DNA of 64,000 nt from Paraburkholderia monticola (GCF_001580545.1 NZ_LRBG01000001.1:62001-126000); one strand, 5' to 3'; shown: positions 7,421 to 16,689, counted from the first letter of the stretch. Numbers and translations are program-made. Notes: generated from the sequence alone by a model not told the origin.

Positions 7421-7627
7421 GCCGCCAGCCAGCACCATCGGATCTGCTGCCCCGTGAGGGCAGCGATTGAACTGGGCGCCGCGCATGCTGTATCGATGCC
7501 GGCGCCTCGTTGCGTTTACGGCGGCCGTGGTGCCAAGCACACTCCTCCAAGCGGCCTACCCCGCGTGCAGCCCTTCTGCCGGCCCTCTTTACGCCGTCCG
7601 CCTTCGTCGCGACGCGCCTACCCGCTT

Positions 7628-7870
7628 CTAGCTCGCCAGCCCCGCATCGATCAGCTCACGCGCCGCGCGAAACCCCGCCTCAGCGGCCGCATGCTCGGTG
7701 GACCACAAGGTATCGATATGCACGAGTTGCCAGTCGACCACCGTCGAATCGTCGCGTAGCACCCGGAAATGCGCCTTGACGCCGGTCAGCACCTGCTCGA
7801 CCGCCACCTCGATGTCGTAGTCGCCATAGCGCGCCTGGTAGTCGCCCATGTCGACGCCCTTCGGCTCCAT
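7628..7870 (-). CDS. Small conserved-looking hypothetical protein
   Basis: The 80-residue product is soluble and acidic, with a beta-rich first half (YDIEVAVEQVLTGVKAHFRVLRD) and a helix-rich second half (TEHAAAEAGFRAARELIDAGL). The start at 7870 has GGAGGT six bases upstream, a strong Shine-Dalgarno sequence, which supports translation. The C-terminal helix pattern is similar to small domain proteins that Burkholderia species carry in several copies, but I do not recognise a named family. It stands alone, convergent with the secreted-protein gene. Confidence 0.6.
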   Translation of the reverse strand: MEPKGVDMGDYQARYGDYDIEVAVEQVLTGVKAHFRVLRDDSTVVDWQLVHIDTLWSTEHAAAEAGFRAARELIDAGLAS

Positions 7871-8033
7871 GCTGACCTCCGTGGTATCGCTGTATCGCTG
7901 TATCGCTGATCGCGGGCAAGCGTACACGCGCGTCGGGCGGGCGTCGCGATGGCCAACCCTCTACCCACGACTCACCCGCGACGCGCCGCCCTGCTCTCCA
8001 GACCTGACTTGTGGCCGTCCGCCAATCGGCGGA

Positions 8034-8231
8034 TCAGTCGCAATCGCCGGAAAGATATTGCCGGCCGCTGCAGTTGATTTCGACCTCGCCGCTGCCCGCT
8101 TCGGCAACGAGGCCGCATGCCAGCAACTCCGCCACGACGGACTGCGCGACTTCGGGCGCCGTCTGTCCGACGCCGACGTCGTTCAGACGCCGCAACGCTT
8201 CGACTGCTTCGGGACTCAAGGACTTCGACAT
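8034..8231 (-). CDS. Small hypothetical protein, 65 residues
   Basis: The product begins MSKSLSPEAVEALRRLNDVG and is predicted mostly helical, with a short cysteine-containing strand at the C-terminus (VEINCSGRQYLSGDCD). No family is recognised. Upstream in-frame sequence is arginine-rich and unlikely to be coding, so the ATG at 8231 is preferred. It has no close partner; the nearest minus-strand gene starts 160 bp downstream. Confidence 0.45.
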   Translation of the reverse strand: MSKSLSPEAVEALRRLNDVGVGQTAPEVAQSVVAELLACGLVAEAGSGEVEINCSGRQYLSGDCD

Positions 8232-8491
8232 GGCCGTCTCCGTCGGAATGCTCAATTCATCGTAGCAAGTTTCATCGGCGGATGCAGGTGAACGCGGCCG
8301 ACGAGCCCGCCGCATGGAGCGCCGAAGCTGGGAATTGGCGTCTGGAGCCGTCGTGGCGGGCACGACCACAAGTAAGAGGACGGTTCATCGCGCCGGCGAT
8401 GGCACCCCCGGAACACGGCCTGCTACTAGCGAGGCAGGTGTGCCCAAAGCCGCCTGTCGACCGACGGCACGCGACATCGAAGGAGAACGAT

Positions 8492-8752
8492 ATGAAGCGA
8501 GGCAAATGGACCGCGGCAACGGCCGCCGGCACTGCGCTGGCGGCGCTCCTCGCGAGCGGCGCGAACGCCGTCGCGCAGACGGCGCCGAGCGCGCCGCCCG
8601 ACAGCCATGCGCCGATGGCCAAATCGCCCGACGCGGCATCGAGTGCCGGCGGTGCGAGTAATCCCGACAACATGCCGATCAAGCGGCCGGCGAGACCGAC
8701 CAACGATCGCATGTCGCACGAACCGCCCGCCAGCGGCGCGAACGCGAAATAA
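8492..8752 (+). CDS. Small exported proline/alanine-rich protein
   Basis: The product has 86 residues and opens with a signal peptide (MKRGKWTAATAAGTALAALLASGANAVAQ, cleavage near residue 28). The mature part is low in complexity and dominated by Ala, Pro, Ser and Asn, without cysteines, and is probably disordered in the periplasm. The ATG at 8492 has AAGGAG eight bases upstream. A longer open frame upstream has no such signal and overlaps the opposite-strand gene. Function unknown. Confidence 0.6.
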   Translation: MKRGKWTAATAAGTALAALLASGANAVAQTAPSAPPDSHAPMAKSPDAASSAGGASNPDNMPIKRPARPTNDRMSHEPPASGANAK

Positions 8753-8784
8753 TCGCGCGCGCCGCTCGCGTCGGTGAAACGTCA

Positions 8785-9000
8785 TCAGAGTCGCGCGATC
8801 GAGACCTCGGTCGATTTCACGAGCGCGACCACTTCCGAGCCGACTTTCAGTTCGAGTTCGTCGACCGAGCGCGTCGTGATCACCGACGTGACGATGCCGA
8901 ACGGCGTTTCCACATCGACTTCGGACACCACCGAGCCGCGGATGATTTCCTTGACCTTGCCTTTGAACTGATTGCGCACGTTGATGGCGGTAATACTCAT
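8785..9000 (-). CDS. ssuF: Mop-domain molybdate-binding protein (SsuF-like)
   Basis: The 71-residue product is a single Mop (TOBE-type) domain: INVRNQFKGKVKEIIRGSVVSEVDVET and TSVITTRSVDELELKVGSEVVALVKSTEVSI are the two halves of the molbindin fold. Such proteins bind molybdate or related oxyanions as oligomers. In Pseudomonas putida the sulfonate operon ssuEADCBF ends with such a gene, ssuF, and here it likewise follows ssuB after 79 bp on the same strand. Its exact function in sulfonate sulfur use is not understood. The start at 9000 is chosen because the domain begins immediately after it. Confidence 0.8.
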   Translation of the reverse strand: MSITAINVRNQFKGKVKEIIRGSVVSEVDVETPFGIVTSVITTRSVDELELKVGSEVVALVKSTEVSIARL

Positions 9001-9058
9001 TTCAGATGACTCCACAGAAGCGGTTAACAACGGATCGGATCAAATCGAATCGGCTGAC

Positions 9059-9085
9059 GACTCAGACGACTCAGACGACTCAGAC
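9059..9085. repeat. Three tandem 9-bp repeats across the ssuB stop codon
   Basis: GACTCAGAC is repeated exactly three times. The ssuB stop codon (complement of 9080-9082) lies in the last unit, and each unit in the ssuB direction contains TGA, so unit number does not alter the protein. It is a short simple-sequence repeat in the ssuB-mop intergenic region. Confidence 0.7.
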
Positions 9086-10078
9086 GGCCCAGCGCACCTC
9101 GGTCGGCCGCGCGAGACGGCCGGATTCGGGCAAGCCGTACGGGTCATAGGGCTCATACGCGCGATGCGCCAGCGAGTCGTCGTTCGGCGCGTTCTTCAGC
9201 ACGCGTTGCAGCACGTGGTCTTCGAGCGCGGCGAAGCCCGCCGACGCCCGCGCGCGCGGACGCGCCAGCGCGACCGGTTGATCGAGCGCGATGCGGCCGT
9301 CCTCGATCAGCAGAATCCGGTCGCCGAGCGCGACGGCTTCGTGCACGTCGTGCGTGACGAGCAGCGCGGTGAAGCGATGCTCGCGCCACAGCCGTTCGAT
9401 CAGCGTATGCATTTCGATGCGCGTCAACGCATCGAGCGCACCGAGCGGCTCGTCGAGCAGCAGCAATTGCGGTCGATGCACGAGCGCCCGCGCCAGCGCA
9501 ACACGCTGCCGCTGGCCGCCCGAGAGTTGCGCGGGCCAATCGTTGGCGCGTTCGAGCAACCCGACTTCGGCGAGCACCGCGCGCGCATCGTCGCGCGCGC
9601 CGCGACCGAGGCCGAGCATGACGTTCTGCAGCACGCTTTTCCATGGCAGCAGACGCGCATCCTGAAACATGATGCGGGTATCGAGCGGACCGCCATCCTC
9701 GGCGCGTTTTTCGAGCGCGCCCGAACTGGCTTCTTCGAGACCCGCGACGAGCCGCAGCAACGTCGACTTGCCGCAGCCGCTGCGGCCCACGATCGCGACG
9801 AAGCTGCCCCGCTCGATCGACAGATCGAAGCCCGACAGTACCTCGCGCTCGCCATAGCGTTTGCCGACGCCGCGCAGTTGCACGGCGACGTCGCTGCTCG
9901 GACGTGCGTCGTTGCGCGCGAGCGCGGCCGCGGGGCGCAAGCCGTGATGCGTCCCGTCTCGCTCGATCTCCAACAGGTCGTTCGCGTCGTGATCCGCCAC
10001 GCGCGGTTGCGCGAGTTCGGCCTCGAGATCGCTGCCCGCGATGCCGCCGAAGGTCGTCGATAGCGTCGTTGCACTCAT
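9080..10078 (-). CDS. ssuB: Aliphatic sulfonate ABC transporter ATPase SsuB
   Basis: The 332-residue protein energises uptake of aliphatic sulfonates at the inner membrane, together with SsuC. Walker [10 protein letters not shown] is at about 98-106, the signature LSGGQRQRV follows in the helical domain, and the Walker B motif is [12 protein letters not shown]; the switch histidine is in [10 protein letters not shown]. About 65 residues precede the start of the ABC domain, longer than in the E. coli protein, and the C-terminus has an extra proline-rich tail. The gene overlaps the ssuC stop by ATGA. Assignment rests on the strong similarity to nitrate/sulfonate/taurine ATPases and on the ssuD and ssuC neighbours. 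Confidence 0.9.
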   Translation of the reverse strand: MSATTLSTTFGGIAGSDLEAELAQPRVADHDANDLLEIERDGTHHGLRPAAALARNDARPSSDVAVQLRGVGKRYGEREVLSGFDLSIERGSFVAIVGRSGCGKSTLLRLVAGLEEASSGALEKRAEDGGPLDTRIMFQDARLLPWKSVLQNVMLGLGRGARDDARAVLAEVGLLERANDWPAQLSGGQRQRVALARALVHRPQLLLLDEPLGALDALTRIEMHTLIERLWREHRFTALLVTHDVHEAVALGDRILLIEDGRIALDQPVALARPRARASAGFAALEDHVLQRVLKNAPNDDSLAHRAYEPYDPYGLPESGRLARPTEVRWAV

Positions 10079-10923
10079 GCTTTCGCTCCTCGCTGATAGG
10101 CCGGATGCCAGCGCAGCGACACGCGCTCGAGGCTCTTCGCGAGCATGTCCGCGAGTTTGCCGAGCGCCGCATACAGCAGAATGCCGACCACCACCACATC
10201 GGTTTGCAGGAATTCGCGCGCGTTCATCGTCATGTAGCCGATGCCCGATTGCGCGGAGATGGTCTCGGCGACGATCAGCGTGACCCACATCAGCCCGAAC
10301 GCGAAGCGCACGCCGACCAGAATCGACGGCAGCGCGCCCGGCAAAATCACGTGGCGGTACAGCGCGAAGCCTTTGACGCCATAGCTGCGCGCCATCTCGA
10401 TCAGGTTGGCATCGACCGAACGGATGCCGTGAAACGTGTTCACGTAGACGGGGAAAAACACACCGAGCGCGACGAGGAACACTTTCGCTTCTTCCTCGAT
10501 GCCGAACCACAGGATCACGAGCGGAATCATCGCGAGCGCGGGGATGTTGCGGATCATCTGCACACTCGAATCGAGCACGATTTCGGCGGGTTTGAAGAGC
10601 CCGGTCGCGAGTCCCAGCACGAGACCGATGCCCCCGCCGATCGCAAAGCCCGACACCGCGCGCCACGTGCTGACCTTCACGTCCGCCCACATTTCGCCGG
10701 ACTGGATCAACGACCATGCGGCCTTCACGACCGCGAGCGGCTCGGGCAGCACACGCGTCGACAACGCGCCGCTGCGCGCGGCGATTTCCCACGCGAGCAG
10801 GATCGCGAGCGGCGCGAGCCACGGCAGCAGATGCGCGCCGAAGCGGCGCAGCGCGGCAGCGCGCGCCGCGGACGCGGTCTGCCGGGTCGCCCCCGTTGCC
10901 GCGCTCAAAGCAGTGTCACTCAT
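10075..10923 (-). CDS. ssuC: Aliphatic sulfonate ABC transporter permease SsuC
   Basis: This 282-residue inner-membrane protein is the permease of the sulfonate importer. It has about six hydrophobic segments, the first at about 30-50 after a cytoplasmic alanine-rich N-terminus. The EAA loop that contacts the ATPase is seen as [25 protein letters not shown]. The start at 10923 has AAGGAG upstream. It overlaps ssuB by four bases and follows ssuD after 37 bp, so the three genes form one transcript in the order ssuD-ssuC-ssuB. Distinguishing sulfonate from taurine or nitrate permeases depends here on the ssuD neighbour. Confidence 0.9.
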   Translation of the reverse strand: MSDTALSAATGATRQTASAARAAALRRFGAHLLPWLAPLAILLAWEIAARSGALSTRVLPEPLAVVKAAWSLIQSGEMWADVKVSTWRAVSGFAIGGGIGLVLGLATGLFKPAEIVLDSSVQMIRNIPALAMIPLVILWFGIEEEAKVFLVALGVFFPVYVNTFHGIRSVDANLIEMARSYGVKGFALYRHVILPGALPSILVGVRFAFGLMWVTLIVAETISAQSGIGYMTMNAREFLQTDVVVVGILLYAALGKLADMLAKSLERVSLRWHPAYQRGAKA

Positions 10924-10960
10924 GTTGCTGTTCTCCTTGTCGTTCGTCGAGCGCGCGCCC

Positions 10961-12121
10961 TCAGCTCGCACTCGCCGCCTTCGGCAGATAGCTGTTGCCG
11001 ACGATCTCGCCGAACGGCCCCGACAACGGCCCGTTGGCGACCTTGCTGAAGCGTTGTGGCAGCAGCGGAAACACGAGTTCGGCAAAACGATAGGATTCTT
11101 CGAGGTGCGGATAGCCCGACAGGATGAACGTCTCGATGCCGAGCGCCGCGTATTCCTTCATCAGCGCGGCCACCTGCTCCGGATTGCCGACCAGCGCGGT
11201 GCCGGCGCCGCCGCGCACGAGCCCGACGCCCGCCCACAGGTTCGGATACACCTCGAGCTGCTCGCGCCCGCCGCGCTTGCCGCCGTGCAACGCGGCCATG
11301 CGACGCTGCCCTTCCGAATCCATCTTCGCGAACGAGGCCTGCGCACGCGCGACCGTGTCGTCGTCGAGCTTGCTGATGAGCTTGTCGGCGGCGGCCCACG
11401 CTTCTTCTTCGGTCTCGCGCACGATCACGTGCAGACGGATACCGAAGCGGATCTGCCGGCCGCGCGCCGCGGCGCGTGCGCGAATGTCGGCGATCTTCTT
11501 CGCGACCGCTTCGGGCGGCTCGCCCCACGTCAGATAGGTATCGATGTGCTCGGCCGCGATGTCGTGCGCGGCCGCCGACGAGCCGCCGAACCACAGCGGC
11601 GGATGCGGGTTCTGCACCGGCGGATACAGCGCCTTGCCGCCCTTCGACTGCAGATGCTTGCCGTCGAAATCGATCGCTTCGTTGCCGTGCGATGCAGCGA
11701 GCAGCTTGCGCCAGATATGCAGGAATTCGTCGGTGATTTCGTAGCGCGTGTCGTGATCGACGATCACGCCGTCACCGGCGAGCTCGGCCGCGTCGCCGCC
11801 CGTCACCACGTTGATCAACAGGCGTCCGTTGGAGAGCCGGTCGAACGTCGCGGCCATGCGCGCAGCGAGCCCCGGCGACGACAGCCCGGGGCGAATCGCG
11901 ACGAGGAACTTCAGCCGCTGCGTCGCGGGAATCAGGCTCGACGCGACGACCCACGCGTCTTCGCACGAGCGGCCCGTGGGCAGCAGCACGCCCTCGTAGC
12001 CGAGCGTATCGGCGGCGACGGCGATCTGCCGGAAGTAGTCGTAGTCGGCTGCGCGTGCGCCTTGGGACGTACCGAGATAGCGGCTGTCGCCGTGAGTCGG
12101 AATGAACCAGAACACATTCAT
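10961..12121 (-). CDS. ssuD: FMNH2-dependent alkanesulfonate monooxygenase
   Basis: The 386-residue protein is of the bacterial luciferase-like class and releases sulfite and an aldehyde from alkanesulfonates using FMNH2 and oxygen, so that the cell can use sulfonate sulfur during sulfate shortage. SsuD features are clear: [17 protein letters not shown] at the N-terminus, [34 protein letters not shown] in the barrel, and the [10 protein letters not shown] and LSGYPHLEE segments. The length is close to the E. coli enzyme. The flavin reductase SsuE and the binding protein SsuA, which usually precede ssuD, are not found upstream in this window. Confidence 0.95.
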   Translation of the reverse strand: MNVFWFIPTHGDSRYLGTSQGARAADYDYFRQIAVAADTLGYEGVLLPTGRSCEDAWVVASSLIPATQRLKFLVAIRPGLSSPGLAARMAATFDRLSNGRLLINVVTGGDAAELAGDGVIVDHDTRYEITDEFLHIWRKLLAASHGNEAIDFDGKHLQSKGGKALYPPVQNPHPPLWFGGSSAAAHDIAAEHIDTYLTWGEPPEAVAKKIADIRARAAARGRQIRFGIRLHVIVRETEEEAWAAADKLISKLDDDTVARAQASFAKMDSEGQRRMAALHGGKRGGREQLEVYPNLWAGVGLVRGGAGTALVGNPEQVAALMKEYAALGIETFILSGYPHLEESYRFAELVFPLLPQRFSKVANGPLSGPFGEIVGNSYLPKAASAS

Positions 12122-12530
12122 GTTGTTGCTCCTGCCTGTTCTTAACGGGATGAAAACGGTGCGCGCGAGCGCCGGCCGCGCGCATCGAGCCGGTTGCCGG
12201 CGAGGCGCTGCGACGGGTTAATGGATTGAGAAACGGACGATGGCTTCACACCACCAGCGTGCGCGCGATGCGCTCGATTCAACGGATCACGGCGACACCG
12301 GCGCCGTCTGTATGAGGGAACAGTCTATGGAGCGGTCCGCGGCTTTTGAACGATTTTTTTGAGCTTAGGATTTCCGCTTTCGTGATTAGCCCGGCGCTAC
12401 CGCATACAGATGTTGCGCTTTATACACGCGGCCCCGGCCGGCCTACCCCGGTCGATATAATGGCGCACGTTTCCAATCACCCGGTGCAGGTCTTGCGATT
12501 CGCGTCGCCTGTACGTTGCCGGTGCAATGC
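12122..12530. other. Divergent intergenic region between ssuD and a membrane protein gene
   Basis: The 409 bp must hold the promoter for the ssu operon (minus strand) and for the rightward membrane protein gene. A TATAAT box lies at 12456-12461, 70 bp before the rightward start, but no convincing -35 is paired with it. No ssuE or ssuA remnant was seen here. Confidence 0.4.
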
Positions 12531-12956
12531 ATGCATAAAATTATTCTGCCGTTTGTCGCCGGTTTTCTGGCTTCCCTGTTCTTTCGCGAATCGACGCTGG
12601 GACTGATGCACGCCGCCGGCATGATCGAACCCAGCGGTTTTTCGACCGCACCTTTCTTGCCCCTTGGTCTGCCTGAATTCATCGCGAATGCGATCTGGAG
12701 CGCGTGCTGGGCCGTGCTGATGGCCTGGCTGCTGCGCGTCGCGCCGCATCGGCACGCGCCGTGGCTACCCGCCTTCGTGTTCGGCGGCATCGTGCTGACG
12801 GCGGCGAGCGTGTTCGTCGTCGATCCGCTGCGCGGCATCTGGCCGAGCGGCAACATGCTGCCGCGTCTCACGGTCGGTTTCGCGGCGAACGCGATGTGGG
12901 GTTGGGGCGCGCTCGTGTTCATGCGCGCGTTCATGGCGAGCGAGGAAGAGGAATAA
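12531..12956 (+). CDS. Small integral membrane protein
   Basis: The 141-residue product has four hydrophobic stretches (about 3-20, 46-68, 80-100 and 115-135), with a histidine pair between the second and third (RVAPHRHAPW) and an acidic tail ending in SEEEE. It is probably an inner-membrane protein of four helices. No family is recognised. The start at 12531 gives MHKIILPFVAGF; an upstream ATG at 12516 is also possible. It is convergent with the hydrolase gene on the other strand. Confidence 0.65.
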   Translation: MHKIILPFVAGFLASLFFRESTLGLMHAAGMIEPSGFSTAPFLPLGLPEFIANAIWSACWAVLMAWLLRVAPHRHAPWLPAFVFGGIVLTAASVFVVDPLRGIWPSGNMLPRLTVGFAANAMWGWGALVFMRAFMASEEEE

Positions 12957-13030
12957 GCGCGGTGCGCGTGACTTCGCGCAGCGCGTAGATTCACGCGGGC
13001 GGGATCGGCCGCGGCGCGTTTTGCGGGCGC

Positions 13031-14176
13031 TTACCCGCGCAGATCGCGCAGATCGCGCAACGGATGCTCGTTCGCCGGCCACGGGCTCTCGAACATCTTC
13101 TCCACATCGGCCGGCTTGACGTCCTCGATGCGCGCGAAGCGCCAGCGCGGCGCGTTGTCCTTGTCGATGATGCGCGCGCGAATGCCTTCCACCGTGTCGC
13201 CGAGCAGAAAGCTCGAGCGCGTCAGATCGAGATCGGTGCGCAGCACGTCGGCCATCGACCCTTCCGCGCGCGTGACCACTTCGAGCGAAACCCCCATCGA
13301 CAGCGGCGAGCGCTCGCGCAGCACCGCGATCGTCTGCTCGGCCCACTCCGCCGCATCGTCGCCGCACTCACGCTCCCGTTCGAGCGAAGCGAGGATCCGC
13401 GCGACGTCCGGTTGCGCGAAATGCCGGTCGATCAGCGTGCGTGCCTTCGCAAGCGCGCTCTCCTCGGGCCGCGGCGCGACCTGAAACGCGCGTGTCTCGC
13501 GCTCGATGCAGGCAAGCACATCCGCATCGCTCTCGAACGGTTCCCGGCACAACGTATCGATGAGCGCTGGCAACGCCTCGTCGTCGATATAGGCATCGGC
13601 GAGGCCTGCATATAGCGCGTCGGCCGCGCCGATCGTCGCGCCGGTCACCGCCAGGTAGCGGCCGATCGCGCCGGGTGTGCGCGCGAGAAACCAGCCCGCG
13701 CCAACGTCGGGAAAAAGGCCGATGCGTGTTTCGGGCATCGCCATCTGCGTCGATTGCGTGACGACGCGCAGGCCGCCGGTGCGATGCGCGCCCTGCGAAA
13801 TACCCATGCCGCCGCCCATCACGATGCCGTTCATCAATGCGATATACGGCTTCGGGTACGTGAAGATCGCGTGATTGAGGCGGTATTCCTCGCCGAAGAA
13901 CGTGTCGCGCGCCGGCTGGTCACCGCGTTGCGCCGCCTCGTACATGAAGCGGATGTCGCCGCCCGCGCAGAACGCACGCGCGTGCCGGCTGCGCACGACG
14001 ACGGCCAGCACCTCGGGGTCCTCGCGCCACTGGTCGAGCGCCGCGTGGATCGCGCGGATCATGGTGGTCGACAGCGCGTTCAGCGCTTTCGGCCGCTCCA
14101 GTTCGATGAAACCAATGCGGTTGGCGACGTGGGTCGCGATTTCGTCGCTAGTGGCGGGCGAGACGGACGTGGGCAT
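13031..14176 (-). CDS. 3-hydroxyisobutyryl-CoA hydrolase-type enoyl-CoA hydratase family protein
   Basis: The 381-residue protein is a member of the enoyl-CoA hydratase/isomerase superfamily. Its length and the large C-terminal extension fit the ECH_2/HIBCH subgroup, which hydrolyses 3-hydroxyisobutyryl-CoA in valine breakdown. Diagnostic segments are ARAFCAGGDIRFMYEAA (CoA pocket), GIVMGGGMGISQGAHR (oxyanion hole) and AMPETRIGLFPDVGAGWFL, which carries the active-site Glu and Asp. It follows the TetR gene after 46 bp on the same strand, so it is probably in that operon. A related crotonase activity cannot be excluded. Confidence 0.85.
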   Translation of the reverse strand: MPTSVSPATSDEIATHVANRIGFIELERPKALNALSTTMIRAIHAALDQWREDPEVLAVVVRSRHARAFCAGGDIRFMYEAAQRGDQPARDTFFGEEYRLNHAIFTYPKPYIALMNGIVMGGGMGISQGAHRTGGLRVVTQSTQMAMPETRIGLFPDVGAGWFLARTPGAIGRYLAVTGATIGAADALYAGLADAYIDDEALPALIDTLCREPFESDADVLACIERETRAFQVAPRPEESALAKARTLIDRHFAQPDVARILASLERERECGDDAAEWAEQTIAVLRERSPLSMGVSLEVVTRAEGSMADVLRTDLDLTRSSFLLGDTVEGIRARIIDKDNAPRWRFARIEDVKPADVEKMFESPWPANEHPLRDLRDLRG

Positions 14177-14222
14177 GGAGAACGGGGCGCGGCGGCGCGG
14201 TATCAGGTGGAACTGAACGTTA

Positions 14223-14996
14223 TCACGCGCTGCCGGCTTTTCGCTTGCCGGCGGGCGCGGGCGTCGGCCGCGTGGAATCGGCGGCCTCTTTGCCACGCGC
14301 GACGGCGCCCGTTGATGCGTCCGCCGCCACGGATTGCGGCGCGCCGAGCCAGGCGTCGAGCGTCAGCCCGACGAGCGTGTCGAGCGGCGCGCTCGGAAAC
14401 ACCGGGCACGTCAGATTCAGCGCGACGATGCCATGCAGATTCGCCCACAACGCCTCGGCCCAGACCGCCGGCTCCACCGAGGCAACCGACGCCGACAGAC
14501 GCCCCGCGGCGCGCAACTCGTCGAGCGCGTCGATCATGATGTGCAACGCGGCGTCGCCGGGGTCGTCGCCTGTCTGGCCCGGCGCCTGGCTCGAATCACC
14601 GGTCTGGGGGTTCGCGGTTGCATCGCCACCCAGCGCCGCGCCGGTATAGCTCGGATCCTCCATGAAAATCAGCCGATACGTCTCCGGATGCTCGACGCCA
14701 AACGCAACGTACGCGCGTCCGAGCGCCTTCAGCCGTTCGGCGGGATCGGCGATCTGCACGAGCGGCACGAAGGTCGCGAGCAACTGCGCGTAACCCTCGG
14801 CGCACAAAGCCCGCGCGATGTCGTCACGACTCGCGAAATGCAGATACAACGTGGCGGGCGAATATTCGATCGCGTCGGCGATCTTGCGCATCGATAGCGC
14901 GTCGAAGCCCTCGCGCACGACGATGCGCCGCGCGGCATCGAGGATGCGTTCGCGCAGCGCCTGCTTCTGGCGGTGTTTTCTTTCAGCGATTCCCAT
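14223..14996 (-). CDS. TetR-family regulator
   Basis: The 257-residue protein has a classical TetR N-terminus, RERILDAARRIVVREGFDALSMRKIADAIEYSPATLYLHFASRDD, with the helix-turn-helix at about 35-55. The C-terminal ligand domain fits the WHG/TetR_C_33 type, containing a LDTLVGLTLDAWLGAP segment near residue 225, and a low-complexity linker near 135-155. The tail is lysine/alanine rich. The start at 14996 is an ATG; a TTG nine bases upstream is the alternative. An inverted repeat 54-76 bp upstream of the start (15050-15072) is the likely operator, shared with the divergent dehydrogenase gene. The ligand is unknown; a fatty acyl-CoA or short-chain compound is plausible from the neighbours. Confidence 0.85.
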   Translation of the reverse strand: MGIAERKHRQKQALRERILDAARRIVVREGFDALSMRKIADAIEYSPATLYLHFASRDDIARALCAEGYAQLLATFVPLVQIADPAERLKALGRAYVAFGVEHPETYRLIFMEDPSYTGAALGGDATANPQTGDSSQAPGQTGDDPGDAALHIMIDALDELRAAGRLSASVASVEPAVWAEALWANLHGIVALNLTCPVFPSAPLDTLVGLTLDAWLGAPQSVAADASTGAVARGKEAADSTRPTPAPAGKRKAGSA

Positions 14997-15049
14997 GACT
15001 GGCAATTTTCAGGTTGACAAACTGAAAAGTCAAATTAAACTGAACACCG

Positions 15050-15072
15050 TTTACTGAACGATGTTCAGTAAA
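15050..15072. promoter_or_regulatory. Likely TetR operator
   Basis: A perfect inverted repeat, TTTACTGAAC (15050-15059) with GTTCAGTAAA (15063-15072) and a three-base spacer, lies between the TetR gene and the divergent dehydrogenase gene. A weaker half-site, TTAAACTGAAC, precedes it. The form and position are typical of TetR autoregulatory operators. Confidence 0.7.
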
Positions 15073-15141
15073 TTTTCATCACTCAAATTTCGATGCCACG
15101 AGGTCGCGCGACGACGTCGCGGCGCCATCCAGGGAGTCGTC

Positions 15142-16116
15142 ATGGAAGTCACAGGAAAGGTCGGTCTGTTCGGTGCCGCGGGCGCGGCAGGTCAAAGCAT
15201 CGCGGCGGCGCTTGGCGCGGCGGGCCGCGACTACCGGGTGGTCGGCCGCTCGCGGGATGCGCTGCAACGGAGCTTCGGCCAGGACCCGCATGCTGAAATC
15301 GTCACCTGGAATCCCGACGATCCCGCGTCGATCCTGGCCGCGGCCGCCGGTCTGCAGACCGTGATCTACCTCGTCGGCGTGCCCTACGACCAGTTCGCCC
15401 AGCATCCGCCGTTGATGGAGAAAACGCTGGCCGGCGTGACGGCGGCAGGCGTCGAACGCTTCATTCTGATCGGCACCGTCTATCCATATGGCCGCGCGCG
15501 CGGCAACCCGATCCGCGAAGATCATCCGCGCGAGCCGCACACGTTCAAGGGCCGCATGCGGCTCGAGCAGGAAAAGCTCGTGTTGGCCGCGCATGGCCGA
15601 CACGGTCTCGAAACGCTGGTATTGCGGCTGCCCGATTTTTACGGACCGGGCGTCGAGCGCAGCCTGCTGCACGATGTGTTCGTCGGCGCCGCGACGGCGA
15701 GGCGCGCACAGCTGATCGGGCCCATCGACGTGCCACACGAATTCATCTATCTGCCCGACGTCGGACCGGTGGTCGAACGACTCACGCGCACGCCCGAGGC
15801 CTATGGCCGCTGGTGGCATCTCGCGGGCGCCGGTACGATCACGCAGCGCGAAGTGGCGCGCGAGGCCTACGCGCTCGCAGGCCGCGAGCCGAAGCTGATG
15901 GTGGCCGGCAAGGGCATGCTGCGCGTGCTCGGGCTCTTCAATCCGCTGATGCGCGAACTCGTCGAGATGAACTATCTGATGACCGAGCCGGTCGTGCTCG
16001 ACGACTCGGCGCTCGCGACGTTGATCGGGCCGCTCAGGAAGACGTCATATCAGGAAGGGATCAGGCGGAGTTTCGAAGCGGCACGCGAAGCGGTGGCGGC
16101 GCGCAGTGTGAATTAG
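15142..16116 (+). CDS. NAD(P)-dependent epimerase/dehydratase-type SDR
   Basis: The 324-residue protein is an extended short-chain dehydrogenase/reductase with an N-terminal Rossmann motif, GLFGAAGAAGQS (about 9-20), and the substrate-side segment LVLRLPDFYGPG. The usual YxxxK catalytic motif is not clearly present: the region where it is expected reads YPYGRARGNPIRED and TFKGRMRLEQEK, as in atypical NAD(P)H-binding family members. The start at 15142 has AGGGAG upstream, and the in-frame ATG at 15061 lies inside the operator palindrome and is rejected. The gene is divergent from tetR and probably repressed by it. Substrate unknown. Confidence 0.8.
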   Translation: MEVTGKVGLFGAAGAAGQSIAAALGAAGRDYRVVGRSRDALQRSFGQDPHAEIVTWNPDDPASILAAAAGLQTVIYLVGVPYDQFAQHPPLMEKTLAGVTAAGVERFILIGTVYPYGRARGNPIREDHPREPHTFKGRMRLEQEKLVLAAHGRHGLETLVLRLPDFYGPGVERSLLHDVFVGAATARRAQLIGPIDVPHEFIYLPDVGPVVERLTRTPEAYGRWWHLAGAGTITQREVAREAYALAGREPKLMVAGKGMLRVLGLFNPLMRELVEMNYLMTEPVVLDDSALATLIGPLRKTSYQEGIRRSFEAAREAVAARSVN

Positions 16117-16206
16117 CGGCAAATCGTTGGCGATGCGTAGGCAGATTGACCGACCCGCTGGACGAGCGCCCGGCCGCTCGCGCCGATGGTCTGACGGCGG
16201 ATGCGC

Positions 16207-16491
16207 CTAACCCGCCATTTGCCCCGGCGGAAAGTGGCCGCTCTTGAGCAGCACCGGCGTGCCGTTGCTGATCTGCAGATGTTCGCGCGCGACGGCCTCG
16301 ATACGCGGCCGACCCGCATCGAACGCGCGCAGCCAGCCTTCGAGATCCTCGCTGTACGCGCCGAAATGATCCTCGAGCGCTTCGACCGAGATCGCGCACG
16401 GCACCGGCTCACCGTCCACCAGCGCGGAAAAGACGACGGTCAGGTTGGAGTCGCGGTAAGCAGGCGCGTCGGCGGAAAAACGGATTTCCAT
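16207..16491 (-). CDS. DUF1488 family protein
   Basis: The 94-residue product resembles DUF1488 proteins, small cytoplasmic proteins common in betaproteobacteria with unknown role. The typical features are the beta-strand pair with LTVVFSALVDGEPVPCAISVEALEDHFGA in the middle and a helix followed by a short C-terminal strand. The start at 16491 is preferred, since the upstream extension is alanine/proline-rich. It is followed at a distance on the same strand by nothing related and is convergent with the dehydrogenase gene. Confidence 0.75.
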   Translation of the reverse strand: MEIRFSADAPAYRDSNLTVVFSALVDGEPVPCAISVEALEDHFGAYSEDLEGWLRAFDAGRPRIEAVAREHLQISNGTPVLLKSGHFPPGQMAG

Positions 16492-16689
16492 GTTCGCCTC
16501 GTCAGAAGGTGGCGGCGGGACGGTGGCACACGCGGACGGCAGCACAGCGCCGCCCATCCTCGCGGGTCCCGCTATGGTACTCGCGCCGCCGGATTGCGGT
16601 CCAGCGTGCGTGGGCGGCTGATTCAGGGCGTCGCGCGCCGCCTTGGCGAGCACTTCGGCCAACCTTTTGCCCGCGCTTCGCCGCCACGC

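Noticed and set aside
7446..7464. Hairpin GCTGCCC/GGGCAGC after the small secreted protein gene
   Set aside because: The stem is short and no T run follows, so a terminator call is not justified.
8972..10063. A 363-codon plus-strand frame opposite ssuB
   Set aside because: It is antisense to ssuB, with a low-complexity Arg-rich translation and no ribosome site.
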